Shown here: piece by piece, positions 16,384 through 26,600 of the stretch
How the letters are laid out: each line of letters opens with the position of its first letter
How positions within the stretch are numbered: position 1 is the first letter of the stretch
Origin: Cellulomonas alba
Lineage (GTDB): Bacteria > Actinomycetota > Actinomycetes > Actinomycetales > Cellulomonadaceae
Length of the DNA: 64,000 nt
Direction of reading: 5' to 3'
Assembly: GCF_030362835.1 (NCBI RefSeq)
Contig: NZ_JAUCGQ010000001.1
Span: 806,001 to 870,000, forward strand
Notes under the pieces: model-generated
Database searches by the model: none
Seen by the model: the letters and a program-made list of their open reading frames with translations, nothing else
What the model was told of the DNA's origin: nothing
Made by a program: the position numbers and the translations under genes

Positions 16384-19300
16384 GTGCCAGCACCCGACCC
16401 GCGCGCCGCCGCGAGGCCCCTCGTCTCCGTCGTCGTGCCGGTCTACGACGTCGAGGAGTACCTCGACGCGTGCCTCGTCAGCATCACGGAGCAGGACTGG
16501 CCCTCGCTCGAGGTGGTCGTCGTCGACGACGGCTCGACGGACGCGTCCCTCGAGGTCGCCCACGCGTTCGCGGCGCGCGACCCTCGCGTCCGGGTGCACG
16601 GCTTCGAGAACGCGGGGCTGGGCGCGGCACGCAACCGCGGCGCCGCCCTCGCGACCGGCGAGTACCTGCTGTTCGCAGACAGCGACGACGTCGTGCTCCC
16701 CGGCGCCCTGACGGCGCTCGCGGGATCGCTCGAGGCGACCGGCTCGGACGTCGCGAGCGGGAACGTGCGCCGGATGCGTGGCGCGACCCTGCTGCCCTCC
16801 CCACCGCACGAGGCCGCGCTGGCCCGCCGGCGCCTGCGCACCCGGCTCGCGGACGACCCGGTCCTCGTGCAGGACACGACCGCGTGGAACAAGGTCTTCC
16901 GGACCTCGTTCTGGCGCGAGCACGACCTGCGGTGGGGCGAGGGCGTGCTCTACGAGGACATGGCGACGGTCGCGCGGGCGTTCGGCGTGGCGCGCGCGGT
17001 CGACGTGGTCGGCGTGCCCACCTACGTGTGGCGGTACCGCGACAGCGGCGTCTCGATCACGCAGCGGCGCAGCGAGACGCGCAACCTGCGCGACCGGCTG
17101 CTCGCCCTCGACGGGTCGGAGCCGCCGTTCCGCGCCGCGGGCTCGGCGGTCCTCGACGCGTTCGTCGAGAAGGTCCTCACGCTGGACCTCGCCCTGTACG
17201 TCGCGGCGGCGCCGGACGCCGACGACGAGTTCCGCTCCCTGCTCGGCGCGGCGGTCGAGCGGTGGCTCGGTGCGGCGTCGGACGCCGTCCGCCGGCGAGT
17301 GCCGGTCCGGAGGCGCGCCCAGCTCGAGCTCGCACGCGCGGGCCGGTTCGCCGAGGCCGCCGCGGTCGACGCCTGGTTCGCCGAGCACGCCGGCGACCTG
17401 CCGACGACGGTCGGGGCCGACGGCGTGCGCGCGGTGCAGGTGCCCGCGGCGCTCACGCCGGGTGGCGCGCTCCCGGCCGCGGCCGTCGCCGCCGACGGGA
17501 CCCGCCACGAGACGGCCGTCGGGCGCGTCGACCTGGACGGCGAGGACCTCGTGCTCACGGGCTGGACCACGGGACCCGGCGACGCTCCCGCGACGCTGAC
17601 GCTCACCGCACCGTCGCGGTGGCAGGCCCGCGCCGCGAGCCGCGCGTGGCTCGCACCGCTCGCCCGGCTCGCGGGGACGACCCGGGTCGACCTCCCGACC
17701 GTCGCGGCGGAGGTTCCCGAGGCGCCCGACACCGCGGCGGGCCGCGGCTTCGCGGCCCGGGTGCCCGTGCGCCGGCTGCTCGACGTGCCGGGCGACCTGG
17801 GGTGGCGGGTCACGACCGGCGACGAGGGCGAGCGTCCCGTCGTGGCGCGGGCATCCGCGCCCCGCACGCCGGCCCGCGCCCTCGACGGCGGCGTGCTGCT
17901 CCAGGTGGCCGGCGGTGGTGGCGAACCCGTCGAGCTGCGCGTGACGCACCCCGCCGTGCGCGCGACGGCCGTGCGGTGGGAGGGCGACGTCGCGGTCGTC
18001 GAGGTCGCGGCGACCGGACCGGTGCGGTCGGCGTCGCTGCAGCCGTCCGACGAGGCGGCCCTCGTCGAGGTGGAGAACCGGTCCGACGGCGCGACGCTGC
18101 GGATCGCGGTGCCCGCCGAGGGCGGACGGCGGACCGTCCGGGCGAGCACCGCCGCGGGCTCGGTTGCCGTCGTGTGGTCGGTCCCGCACGCGCCCGCGTC
18201 GTTCTCGGAGGCCGGCGTCGCGGCACGCGCCGATCGTCGCGGGCGGCTGGTCGTCGAGCCGGCGTCGACCGGCCTCGAGGTCGACTCGCTCGCGGTCGCG
18301 CCCGGCCCCGTGCTCGAGGTCGCGGGCACGGTGCGCGGGACGGTCACCGACGCCTCGCTCGGGCTCGAGCCGGCCGAGGGCGGAGCGCGCGACGACGTCC
18401 GGCACGCGGTGCGCCGCGACGGCGCGCGCTTCACGGCCACGGTGCCGCTCACGGCCCCCTCCTCCGACGGCGTCCGCCGCCCCTTGCCGGCCGATGCCCG
18501 GCCGGCGCTCGTCTGGTCGGGGACCGACACGGGCGGCGCGGCGCGTCTCACGCCCGACGCGTCCGCGCTGCTGCCGCAGCGCGTGCCGACGCCCGAGGGC
18601 CTGGTCGAGCTGAGCCCGGCGAGCGGCGACCGCGTCGCGGTCAAGGTGCGACCCGCGCTCGCGCCCGACGAGACCGGCCGGGGCCGGCGACGTCGCGTCG
18701 CGGCCGAGGCTGCTGCGCTCACGCGTCAGACGCCCCTCACCGACGAGGTCGTGGTGCTGCAGACCGGCGACGGAGCGCTCGAGTCGCCGCGCGCCGTGGT
18801 CGACGAGCTCGCGCGGCGGGGCAGCGCCGACCGCGTGCTCTGGGCCGTCGGTGACGCCTCCGTCGCGACGCCGGAGGGCGCGCCCACCCTGCTCGTCGGG
18901 TCGCGCGCGTTCCACGAGACGCTCGGCCGCGCCCGCCTGGTCGTGTGCGACGGACCGCTGCCCGCCGCGTTCGAGCGCCGGCCCGGTCAGACCGTGCTGC
19001 AGACGGGCCACGCGCGACCGCTCGGGCGGATCGGCCACGACCTCGGCAGCATCCGACCGACCGACCTCGCGCAGCTCGTGCACGACGCGGGCCAGTGGTC
19101 GCTCCTGCTGAGCCCAGGGTCGTGGGCCACCCCCGCACTCCGGCGCGGCCTGGGCTACCCCGGTGAGGTCGCCGGGGTGGGCACCCCGGGTGCCGACGCG
19201 CTCGTGCGTGCGGACGCCGCCGCGGTCCGCGCCGAGCTCGCGGCGGTGCTGGGCCTCGCCGACGACGTGCGGGTCGTCCTGTGGTCGCCCGTGCCGCAGG

Positions 19301-19740
19301 GCATCGCACGGGTCGACACCGGAGCGCTCGCGCGCGACCTCGGCGCCGGGTACGCCGTGCTGACGTCCGAGGGCCGGCGGGTGCGCCGCGCCGGCGCCGA
19401 CGGTCGGGACGTCGCGGTCCCCGTCGCGGTGCTCACCGCGGTGGTCGGAGCCGACACGCACGTGACGAACCACCTGTCGGGCGCACTCGACCTCGTGCTC
19501 ACGCGCGGCGACGTGCACCTGATCGGCCGGGCCGCGGGCACGGGGACGCCGGACGACCTGCGCGCCGTGACGCCGGCGCCGGCCGTCGACCGCGCCGAGC
19601 TCGTCACCGCGCTGCGTGCGCACGCGGCGCCGGACTGGTCCGCGTTCCGCGTCCGGTGCTGCGCGCTGCAGGACGGCCACGCGGCCGAGCGCGCGGTCGA
19701 CGCGCTCGAGCGCCACGCCGGCCGGGCCACCGAGGGCTGA
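16384..19740 (+). CDS. GT2 glycosyltransferase fused to a degenerate glycerophosphotransferase-like domain
   Basis: A 1118-residue fusion. Residues ~15-330 form a family 2 glycosyltransferase: VSVVVPVYDVEEYLDACL, VVVDDGSTD near 50 and LLFADSDDV near 97 are intact. Residues ~340-770 form a long beta-rich stretch, low in recognisable motifs. The last ~350 residues resemble a TagF-type domain, but the catalytic HGTPLK-like motif reads GHARPLGRIGHD and the TDYSS-like motif reads THVTNHLSGALDLVL, so it is probably catalytically dead. The GTG at 16384 is the only start giving this frame right before the GT2 domain; ATG 16374 is in another frame. It may act as a scaffolded polymerase in wall polymer synthesis. 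GT2 activity is confident, the rest is inferred. Confidence 0.78.
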   Translation: MPAPDPRAAARPLVSVVVPVYDVEEYLDACLVSITEQDWPSLEVVVVDDGSTDASLEVAHAFAARDPRVRVHGFENAGLGAARNRGAALATGEYLLFADSDDVVLPGALTALAGSLEATGSDVASGNVRRMRGATLLPSPPHEAALARRRLRTRLADDPVLVQDTTAWNKVFRTSFWREHDLRWGEGVLYEDMATVARAFGVARAVDVVGVPTYVWRYRDSGVSITQRRSETRNLRDRLLALDGSEPPFRAAGSAVLDAFVEKVLTLDLALYVAAAPDADDEFRSLLGAAVERWLGAASDAVRRRVPVRRRAQLELARAGRFAEAAAVDAWFAEHAGDLPTTVGADGVRAVQVPAALTPGGALPAAAVAADGTRHETAVGRVDLDGEDLVLTGWTTGPGDAPATLTLTAPSRWQARAASRAWLAPLARLAGTTRVDLPTVAAEVPEAPDTAAGRGFAARVPVRRLLDVPGDLGWRVTTGDEGERPVVARASAPRTPARALDGGVLLQVAGGGGEPVELRVTHPAVRATAVRWEGDVAVVEVAATGPVRSASLQPSDEAALVEVENRSDGATLRIAVPAEGGRRTVRASTAAGSVAVVWSVPHAPASFSEAGVAARADRRGRLVVEPASTGLEVDSLAVAPGPVLEVAGTVRGTVTDASLGLEPAEGGARDDVRHAVRRDGARFTATVPLTAPSSDGVRRPLPADARPALVWSGTDTGGAARLTPDASALLPQRVPTPEGLVELSPASGDRVAVKVRPALAPDETGRGRRRRVAAEAAALTRQTPLTDEVVVLQTGDGALESPRAVVDELARRGSADRVLWAVGDASVATPEGAPTLLVGSRAFHETLGRARLVVCDGPLPAAFERRPGQTVLQTGHARPLGRIGHDLGSIRPTDLAQLVHDAGQWSLLLSPGSWATPALRRGLGYPGEVAGVGTPGADALVRADAAAVRAELAAVLGLADDVRVVLWSPVPQGIARVDTGALARDLGAGYAVLTSEGRRVRRAGADGRDVAVPVAVLTAVVGADTHVTNHLSGALDLVLTRGDVHLIGRAAGTGTPDDLRAVTPAPAVDRAELVTALRAHAAPDWSAFRVRCCALQDGHAAERAVDALERHAGRATEG

Positions 19741-19764
19741 GGCCGGGCCGCGGCCCGCGGTCGG

Positions 19765-21927
19765 TCAGCCGCGGCCGCGGGCCAGGTCGGCGAACAGCTG
19801 CTTGCCGAGGTACGGCGCGAGCGTGCGCACGTACGTCTCGGTCACGTGGTGCGGGTCGCGGTACACGTCGACGCCGCCGATGACCGCCGGGCAGGTGGTC
19901 GCCGTGCAGTAGAAGCTCGTCAGGTCGATCACCGAGACGTCGGACCCCACGAGCTTCGCGGCCGCCACCTGCGGGTCCGGTGTCGCGAACGCCTGCTTGC
20001 GCGTGATGTCGCACCGCTGCGGCGCATCCTTGCCCTTGGTCTGCAGGCAGGTGTTCGGGTCGGACGTGTGGATCGGGTTGTCGCGGATGTAGACGATCGG
20101 CACGCCCGCCTCGGCGAGCGGCTTCCACGCGGCGGCGAGCCCGCGGCTCGCGTACTGCTCGCGGGTCTGGCCGGCCGGCACCTGGAACTGCTCCTTGGAC
20201 AGCGCGGCGGTCACGATCGCGTCGTACTCGCCCGGGTGAGCGGTCAGCCGCCCGTGGAGCTTCGTGCGCCACTCGAGGCACCTGTCGACCGTCGCCTTGT
20301 CGCCCGCCGGCACCGCGGTGGACCACTGGCAGCTGCCCTTGAGGTACGTGTCGAGGCTGAGCTTGCCCTCGTTCGCCAGCACGATCAGCGCAGGCAGCAT
20401 GGCGCGCGCGTGCGAGTCGCCGACGAGCGCGACGTGCGGCACGCGGCCGGTGGCGCCCTTGGCGGGGTACGAGCAGCTCTCGAGGGCCGCCGAGTCGTTC
20501 CTGACCCAGCACGACACGCCGGCGAAGTCGCCCGAGGCCGTCGAGGGGTTCGGGACGATGACGTCCTTGAGCGCGGGGTCGGGGCAGTTCGCGAGCGCCG
20601 GGTCCATCGACGCGGCACCGAAGCAGCTCGGCGGCGCCTTCTCGATCGCCGCCACCTGCTGCGCCGCGGTGTGCGCGGCCTCGTCGCCCTGCTGGACGCC
20701 CCACGCGGACATCGCGACGACGACCGCCATGGCGGGCACCACCCACGCGAACGTCACGCGCGGCCGGCGCCAAGGGCCGCTGGCGTGGCGCACCGGGTCC
20801 TCGACCCAGCGCTTGGTCGCCCCCGCGAGCACGAGCACGACGGCGAGCAGCACGAGCTTGTCGGCGGTGTGGAGCGTCCGGCCCAGCGCGTACGGCAGCA
20901 GGATGATCGGCGGCCAGTGCCAGAGGTACGTCGAGTACGACACGTCGCCGAGCCACTGCACGGGCCGCAGCCCGAGCGGTCCGGTGCCGACGCGCGTCGC
21001 CGACGGCGCCCCCGCCGCGATCACGGCGATCGCTCCGACGACCGGGACGATCGCGGCGGTGCCGGGGAACGGCGTCCCGCCGTCGAAGCGCAGCGCGGCC
21101 CACCCGATCAGCGCGACGCCCACGGCGAGCACGCCGGCGCACGCGAACGCGGTCAGCCGGTCGCGGCGCGCGTCGGGCGCGACCCTGCGGCCGGTCGCCC
21201 GCCCGGCCAGGACGAGCTCGGCGACGGCGAGCAACCCGCCCGCACCGAACTGCCAGGCGCGCGTCGTGGTCGCGAAGTAGGCGGTCGACGGCGACGCGCC
21301 GGTCAGGTGGAGCGACCAGACGAGGCTCGCGACGGTCGTCAGCGTGAGCACGGCACCCACCGCCACCAGACGCCGCGCGGGCCGCCGCACCGACCACCAG
21401 ATCGCGAGCCCGACCAGCAGCGGCCACACGAGGTAGAACTGCTCCTCGACCGACAGCGACCAGTAGTGCTGCACCGGCGACGCGGCGGCGTCGGCGGCCA
21501 GGTAGTCCACGGACTGCGCCGCGAGCGCCCAGTTGACGACGTACGTCGCGGCGGCCGCGGTGTCCACGAGGAACCCGTGCCACAGCGCGCGCGGCACCCA
21601 CACGAGCGTCGCGACGGCGGTCAGGCCCAGCACGAGCAGCGACGCGGGCAGCAGGCGCCGCGCGCGGCGCGCCCAGAACTGCGCGAGGTGGACGCGACCC
21701 GAGGTGGTCGCCTCCCGCAGCAGGTGGCCCGTGATGAGGAAGCCCGAGATCACGAAGAACACGTCGACGCCGACGTACCCACCCGTCAGCCGGGTCGGCC
21801 ACAGGTGGTAGAGCACGACGAGCATGACCGCGAGCGCGCGCAGCGCCTGGATCTCGGGACGCGTGCGCGACCGGGGACGGCCGGTGGGCGGAGCCGCCTC
21901 GCGCTCGACGAGGACGGGGGCCGTCAC
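19765..21927 (-). CDS. Membrane O-acyltransferase with C-terminal SGNH domain (OafA-like)
   Basis: A 720-residue two-part enzyme that should O-acylate an extracytoplasmic sugar polymer. Residues ~20-400 are an acyltransferase-3 domain with about ten or eleven membrane segments: EIQALRALAVMLVVLYHLWP (catalytic His region), VDVFFVISGFLIT and WSLSVEEQFYLVWP. The C-terminal ~270 residues form an extracytoplasmic SGNH/AlgX-like domain with VALVGDSHARAM (nucleophile Ser) and DPHHVTETYV (Asp-His pair). The arrangement matches OafA/OatA-type acetyltransferases. Start GTG 21927 shares its bases with the stop of a 23-codon upstream frame (GTGA). It probably acetylates the glycopolymer or peptidoglycan. 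Confidence 0.88.
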   Translation of the reverse strand: MTAPVLVEREAAPPTGRPRSRTRPEIQALRALAVMLVVLYHLWPTRLTGGYVGVDVFFVISGFLITGHLLREATTSGRVHLAQFWARRARRLLPASLLVLGLTAVATLVWVPRALWHGFLVDTAAAATYVVNWALAAQSVDYLAADAAASPVQHYWSLSVEEQFYLVWPLLVGLAIWWSVRRPARRLVAVGAVLTLTTVASLVWSLHLTGASPSTAYFATTTRAWQFGAGGLLAVAELVLAGRATGRRVAPDARRDRLTAFACAGVLAVGVALIGWAALRFDGGTPFPGTAAIVPVVGAIAVIAAGAPSATRVGTGPLGLRPVQWLGDVSYSTYLWHWPPIILLPYALGRTLHTADKLVLLAVVLVLAGATKRWVEDPVRHASGPWRRPRVTFAWVVPAMAVVVAMSAWGVQQGDEAAHTAAQQVAAIEKAPPSCFGAASMDPALANCPDPALKDVIVPNPSTASGDFAGVSCWVRNDSAALESCSYPAKGATGRVPHVALVGDSHARAMLPALIVLANEGKLSLDTYLKGSCQWSTAVPAGDKATVDRCLEWRTKLHGRLTAHPGEYDAIVTAALSKEQFQVPAGQTREQYASRGLAAAWKPLAEAGVPIVYIRDNPIHTSDPNTCLQTKGKDAPQRCDITRKQAFATPDPQVAAAKLVGSDVSVIDLTSFYCTATTCPAVIGGVDVYRDPHHVTETYVRTLAPYLGKQLFADLARGRG

Positions 21928-21995
21928 GGCGTCGCCGCCCCGCTCGCGTGCGCCGCCCGCAGGGGTTCGCGGACCGTGCTCGCGCGCGCTGTCAT
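21924..21995 (-). CDS. Possible 23-residue leader peptide upstream of the acyltransferase
   Basis: ATG at 21995, with GGGAG nine bases upstream, opens a 23-codon frame (MTARASTVREPLRAAHASGA, then ATP) whose TGA overlaps the acyltransferase GTG by three bases. The arrangement would translationally couple the two. The peptide has no recognisable domain. It may simply be chance in GC-rich DNA. Confidence 0.3.
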   Translation of the reverse strand: MTARASTVREPLRAAHASGAATP

Positions 21996-22275
21996 GGTGC
22001 TCGGCTCCCGGGAGGGTCGGAGGTCGGGTGGGGGGACGGACGCGGGCGGCCGCCTGCCTCGGCTCGCCGGTCTCGACCCTCCAGCCTAACCGCGGCACCG
22101 CGACGACCCGTGCCCGGGCGGCGGCCCTGCACACCGCTTCCCCGCCCTGCGCACGTCCTCGGCCCGCGACGCACCGCGGGCTCCGGGCAGGCGCATTGGA
22201 CTCATCCAGGCAACTCGCAAAGAATGTTCCCCGGTCGCGGCGCGTGGTCGGGCCCCACCACGACGAGAGGCAGAC
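21928..22275. other. 348-nt divergent intergenic region
   Basis: Between the acyltransferase (minus) and the pyruvyl transferase (plus). The minus side holds the possible leader peptide and a TAGGCT -10 box (22083-22088). The plus side holds TTGGAC (22196-22201), an 18-nt spacer and AAGAAT (22220-22225), the best -35/-10 pair in the window. It includes a locally less GC-rich stretch around 22190-22230. No RNA gene is seen. Confidence 0.5.
22196..22225 (+). promoter_or_regulatory. Promoter of the pyruvyl transferase gene
   Basis: TTGGAC, 18 nt, AAGAAT, close to the sigma-70-type consensus at both boxes. The start codon lies about 50 nt downstream with a GAGAGG ribosome site. Confidence 0.5.
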
Positions 22276-23655
22276 GTGAAGCGGATCCTGCTGCGCTCGG
22301 GCAAGGACCCCTGGGTCCGCCTGTCGCCCGAGACGACCTACGCGACCAACGTGTACGGCGGCAACAGCGGCAACCTCCTGTTCAGCTACGCGTCGCACCG
22401 GCTCCTCACGCGCTCCGACGTGACCGTGGTGTCGCGCGGCCTCGGGCTGCGCGGCGAGCGCCCGGAGCGCGTCAACGAGCAGTGGGACCACGTCGTGCTG
22501 CCGATGGCGAACTCGTTCCGCCGCGGCTTCCTGCGGCAGCTCGAGATCCTCACGTCGCTGATCGAGGGGCTCACGGTCCCCGTCACGATCCTGTCGATCG
22601 GCATGCAGGCCGAGGTCGGCGAGGAGGCGCGCCCGAACCCCGTGGTCGACGACGCGGTGCGCCGCTTCGTCAAGGCCGTGCTCGACCACTCGCCGTCGAT
22701 CGGCGTCCGCGGCGAGCTGACGGCCGACTACCTCGGCCGGCTCGGCTTCCGCGACGTCGAGGTCATCGGCTGCCCGTCGATGTTCCTGCACGGCCCCGAC
22801 GTCCGCGTCGAGAAGCCGACCGAGACCATCGACCGGTCCGCACGCGTGAGCTTCTCGGTCACGCCGCGCGTCGGCGAGATGGCGGCCGTCCTCGGCAGGC
22901 ACGTCGGCAAGTTCCGGAACCTGCGCTACGTGCCGCAGGACCACGAGACGCTCGGCCTGATGCTCTGGGGCACGCAGCTCGCGGACTTCCCCGAGCCCGA
23001 CCCCATGCCGTTCCACCCGAGCCACCCCGTGTTCCGTGACGACCTCGCGCGGTTCTTCGTCGACCCCGAGCCGTGGATCGCGTACGAGCGCACCATCGAC
23101 TTCGCGTTCGGCGACCGCATCCACGGCAACGTCGCCGCCGTCCTCGCCGGCACGCCCGCGCTGCTCCTCGCCCACGACACGCGCACGCTCGAGCTCGCGC
23201 GCTACCACGGCATCCCGCACCGCCTGGTGACCGACGTCGAGGCGCACGAGGACGCGACCCACTTCTACGAGCAGGCGGACTACTCGGCGTTCAACGCGGG
23301 GCACCCCGAGCGCTGGCGCACGTTCGAGTCGTACCTCCACCGGCACGGCCTCGAGCACGCGCTCGACGACCCCGGCCAGCTGGAGCGCTACGACGCCCGC
23401 GTCGCGGCCGCTGAGCTCCCCGGCCCGGTGCACGCCGTCACGCGGGCACCCAAGAAGCACCCGCTCGACCGCACCGACTGGCTCTACCGCGAGCTCGGCC
23501 GGCGCGGCGACGAGATCGACGCCCTCCGGGCCGCGAACGAGGGGCTCGCGCAGCGCCTGACCGCGGTCGAGGCCCGGGTCTCGGGCTCGGTCGCGCGCCG
23601 CGCGTCGCGGCTCATCCGACGGCAGACCTCGGCACCGGTCGCGCCGACCGACTGA
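22276..23655 (+). CDS. Polysaccharide pyruvyl transferase family protein
   Basis: A 459-residue protein expected to add a pyruvate ketal from phosphoenolpyruvate to a sugar of the polymer. N-terminal YGGNSGNLLFSYASHRLL near residue 27 (glycine-rich nucleotide-like site), LSIGMQAEVGEE near 115, IGVRGELTADYLGRLGF near 145 and FAFGDRIHGNVAAVLAGTPALLL near 275 are the usual CsaB/WcaK-type motifs. The C-terminal ~60 residues are Arg/Glu-rich and may form a short coiled coil. GTG 22276 has GAGAGG 8 nt upstream. The last 44 nt overlap the 3' end of the convergent glycerophosphotransferase gene. Pyruvylated wall polymers can anchor S-layer-type proteins, but none is evident here. Confidence 0.82.
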   Translation: MKRILLRSGKDPWVRLSPETTYATNVYGGNSGNLLFSYASHRLLTRSDVTVVSRGLGLRGERPERVNEQWDHVVLPMANSFRRGFLRQLEILTSLIEGLTVPVTILSIGMQAEVGEEARPNPVVDDAVRRFVKAVLDHSPSIGVRGELTADYLGRLGFRDVEVIGCPSMFLHGPDVRVEKPTETIDRSARVSFSVTPRVGEMAAVLGRHVGKFRNLRYVPQDHETLGLMLWGTQLADFPEPDPMPFHPSHPVFRDDLARFFVDPEPWIAYERTIDFAFGDRIHGNVAAVLAGTPALLLAHDTRTLELARYHGIPHRLVTDVEAHEDATHFYEQADYSAFNAGHPERWRTFESYLHRHGLEHALDDPGQLERYDARVAAAELPGPVHAVTRAPKKHPLDRTDWLYRELGRRGDEIDALRAANEGLAQRLTAVEARVSGSVARRASRLIRRQTSAPVAPTD

Positions 23656-26600
23656 GGTCGACGCCGGCGGGGGCCGGGCCGATCGCGGAACGGAAGAACT
23701 CGTCGAGCACGCGGTCGCTGGCCCCGCCGTCGTCGAGCGGGCCGTACGTCCGCTGGAACTCGGTGAGGCGGTCGACGTACGGCGCCCACGCGGCGTCGAG
23801 GTCCGCGAGCACGTCGGCCAGCGCCTCGTTCGTCGTCACGATCGGCCCCGGCACCTGCGAGTCGTAGTCCAGGTAGAAGCCGCGCAGCTGGTCGCGGTAC
23901 CGCTCGAGGTCGTACGCGAAGAAGACCATCGGACGCCCGAGCGCCGCGTAGTCGAAGAACAGCGACGAGTAGTCCGTCACGAGCACGTCCGAGGCCATCA
24001 GGAGCTCCTGGACGTCCGGGTAGCGCGACGCGTCGACCACGAAGTCGGAGTCGAACCACTCGGCCGGGAGCTGGTCGCGCACGAGCTGGTGGAACCGCAC
24101 GAGCAGCACCACGTCGCGGCCGAGGCGCTCACGCAGCAGGCCGAGGTCGAGCGCCAGGTCGTGCCGCCAGTGCACGCCGTCGCGGGCGTCGTCCCGGAAC
24201 GTCGGGGCGTACAGCACCACGCGGCGCGGGTCGTCGACGAGCCCGAGCCGCGCCCGCAGGCGGGCCACGCGCTGCTCGGCGCCCGGCCACGAGAACACGT
24301 CGTTGCGCGGGTAGCCGCGCTCGAGGATCGGACCCTCGTACCGGAACGCGCTGCGGAACGCCGCCGTCGCGTACGGGCTGGCGGACAGGAGCGCGTCCCA
24401 GTAGCTCGTCAGGCGCGCGGCCCGCGCCTGGTACTCCTCGTCGCGACCGAGCATGTTCTCGACGTCGTGCTGCATCTTCTTCAGCGGCGTGCCGTGCCAC
24501 GTCTGCAGGAATCGCGTGCGCGGCGACTTGCGCAGCTCGGCGGGGAAGTTCTGGTTGTTGACCCAGTACCGGGCGCGCGACGCGGTCCACCAGTAGCGCG
24601 CCGAGTGCCGCGTGATCTTGACCGTGCTCGGGTCGGTGAGGCGCAGCGTCGTGTTGTTCGCCCACACGAGGCGCAGCCCGTGCTCGCGGGCGCACAGCCG
24701 CTCGTAGAGGTAGCGCGGCGAGTCGCCGTAGCCCATGCCGCGGTCGGCCTCGAACAGCACCACGTCGGTGCGCGGCAGCAGCCGCCCGAACCATGCGAGC
24801 GCGCGGACGACGGGCCAGTACTGCGGGCTGCGCCGGAACACGCGCCACCCGAGCTGGACCGTCGGGTTGTTCCGCACGCGCTCGAGCGCGACCTTCGCGT
24901 TCCAGGAGCGGCGCACCACGTCGTAGATGCGCGCGCAGCTGTTGCGGTCGTCGTACGTCAGGAAGGCGCGGGCGCGCGCGTAGTGCTCGTCGGTCATCGT
25001 CAGGTCGCGGTCGACCGCGTCCTGGAGGGCCGCCACCAGCCGGTCCGGGGTGTCGAGGATCGGGCCCGGGAGCATCGTGTCGAAGTCGATGTGCGGCGCG
25101 CGCTTGCCGACCAGCTCCGTGCGGTCGAACTGGAAGAACAGCACCGGGCGCCGCAGGTAGCTGAAGTCCCACGACACGCTCGAGAAGTCGGTGATCAGCA
25201 CCGCGCTCGACTTGAGCAGGCGCTGGACGTCCACCTCCTCCTGGCGCACGAGCTCGACGAGGTCCGACTCGAAGTGGTCGGCGTACTTGCGCATGTTCGG
25301 GTGCAGCACGAGCTTGACGCGCAGCCCCGCGCGGCCGAGCAGCTCCTGGAGCGCGGGCGACTGCAGGAAGCCGTGCCAGTTGGCGAAGTAGTCGCTCGCG
25401 AGGAAGACGTCCTCGAGCATCAGCGAGTCGCGCCACGTCGGCATGACGAGCACGACGGGCTCGCGCTCGACGTCGCGCGCGAACAGCTGGTCGAACCGCG
25501 CGAAGCCCGTGACGCTCACCTGGTGCGGGCGGTACCCGTAGTCCTCGACGACGATCCGCTTCTCGAGGTCGGACGTGACGAGGAAGCGCTCGGTCGGCCG
25601 CTCGGCGGTGCCCTGGCGACCGTAGTTCGGCACCACGTTCTTGCTCGCCGTCGGGCCGTGCTGGAGGAACACGCGCACACCGCGCGCCCAGCGCGCCGCG
25701 CGGCGGTCGCGCGAGGCGAGCAGGTACTCCGCGTGGTGCGAGCCGATGAGGCGCGACGCCATGAACGTCGCCCGGATGTGCTCCCGCGAGAAGCGGTCGA
25801 CCACGTTGCCGAACTCGGCGACGCGCGCGCGGTCGGGCGAGCCGGCGTCGATGACGTAGTACGCGCGGCGCTCAGGGTGCGTCCGGCGCACGTAGCGGAA
25901 CAGCTGGAAGCCGTTGTCCTGCGCCTTGTACGGGACCTCGCCGATCAGCCAGACGCGTGTGAACGGCCGCGTCAGGACGAACACCCACCCCAGGCGCGAC
26001 AGGCGGCGCAGGTAGCGGTAGTTCGCGGTGGTGAACCGCTCGATGCGGTAGCTGAGGCTGCGGCCGCGGAACGTCAGGTACGGCACCAGCAGCGTCGTGT
26101 CCGAGCCGTCGCCGCGCGGCACGGGAGCGGAACGCAGGCGCCGGCCGCGCAGGCCGCGCACGCCGGGCACGCGGGCGAGCACCTCGTCGTCGGCACCGGG
26201 CCGCAGGGCCACGAACAGGTCGAGCGTGTCCTCCACGTCGCCCATGCGGTCGAGCGCGGCGCCGAGGTCGACGTCCGCGAGCACGTCGACGACGAGCCGT
26301 CCGTAGCTCGAGCTGCGCACGTGGGCCGTCGGCGTGGGCAGCGGCACGAGGTACCGCTCGTGCGTCTGGCGGCCGACCGCGAGGAGGGCGACGTCCTCGG
26401 CCGGCACGTCGTCGGCGCCCACCTCGAGCTCGAGGTGGAGCCGGCCGGCGCGCGTCGGCTGGATCCGGCGCGTCGTCACGGCGGGCCGGCGCGGGGACGG
26501 CGGCCCGAAGCGCAGGACGAGGTTGTGCCGCAGGGTGGTCTCGACCGCGACCCGCACGCCGTCGACCTCGGTGACCTGCGGCGTGGCGGGTCGCTGCGTC

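Noticed and set aside
19755..19774. CCGCGG inverted repeat between the GT2 fusion and acyltransferase genes as a terminator.
   Set aside because: Only 6 bp with the loop covering a stop codon; such palindromes are frequent by chance at this GC content.
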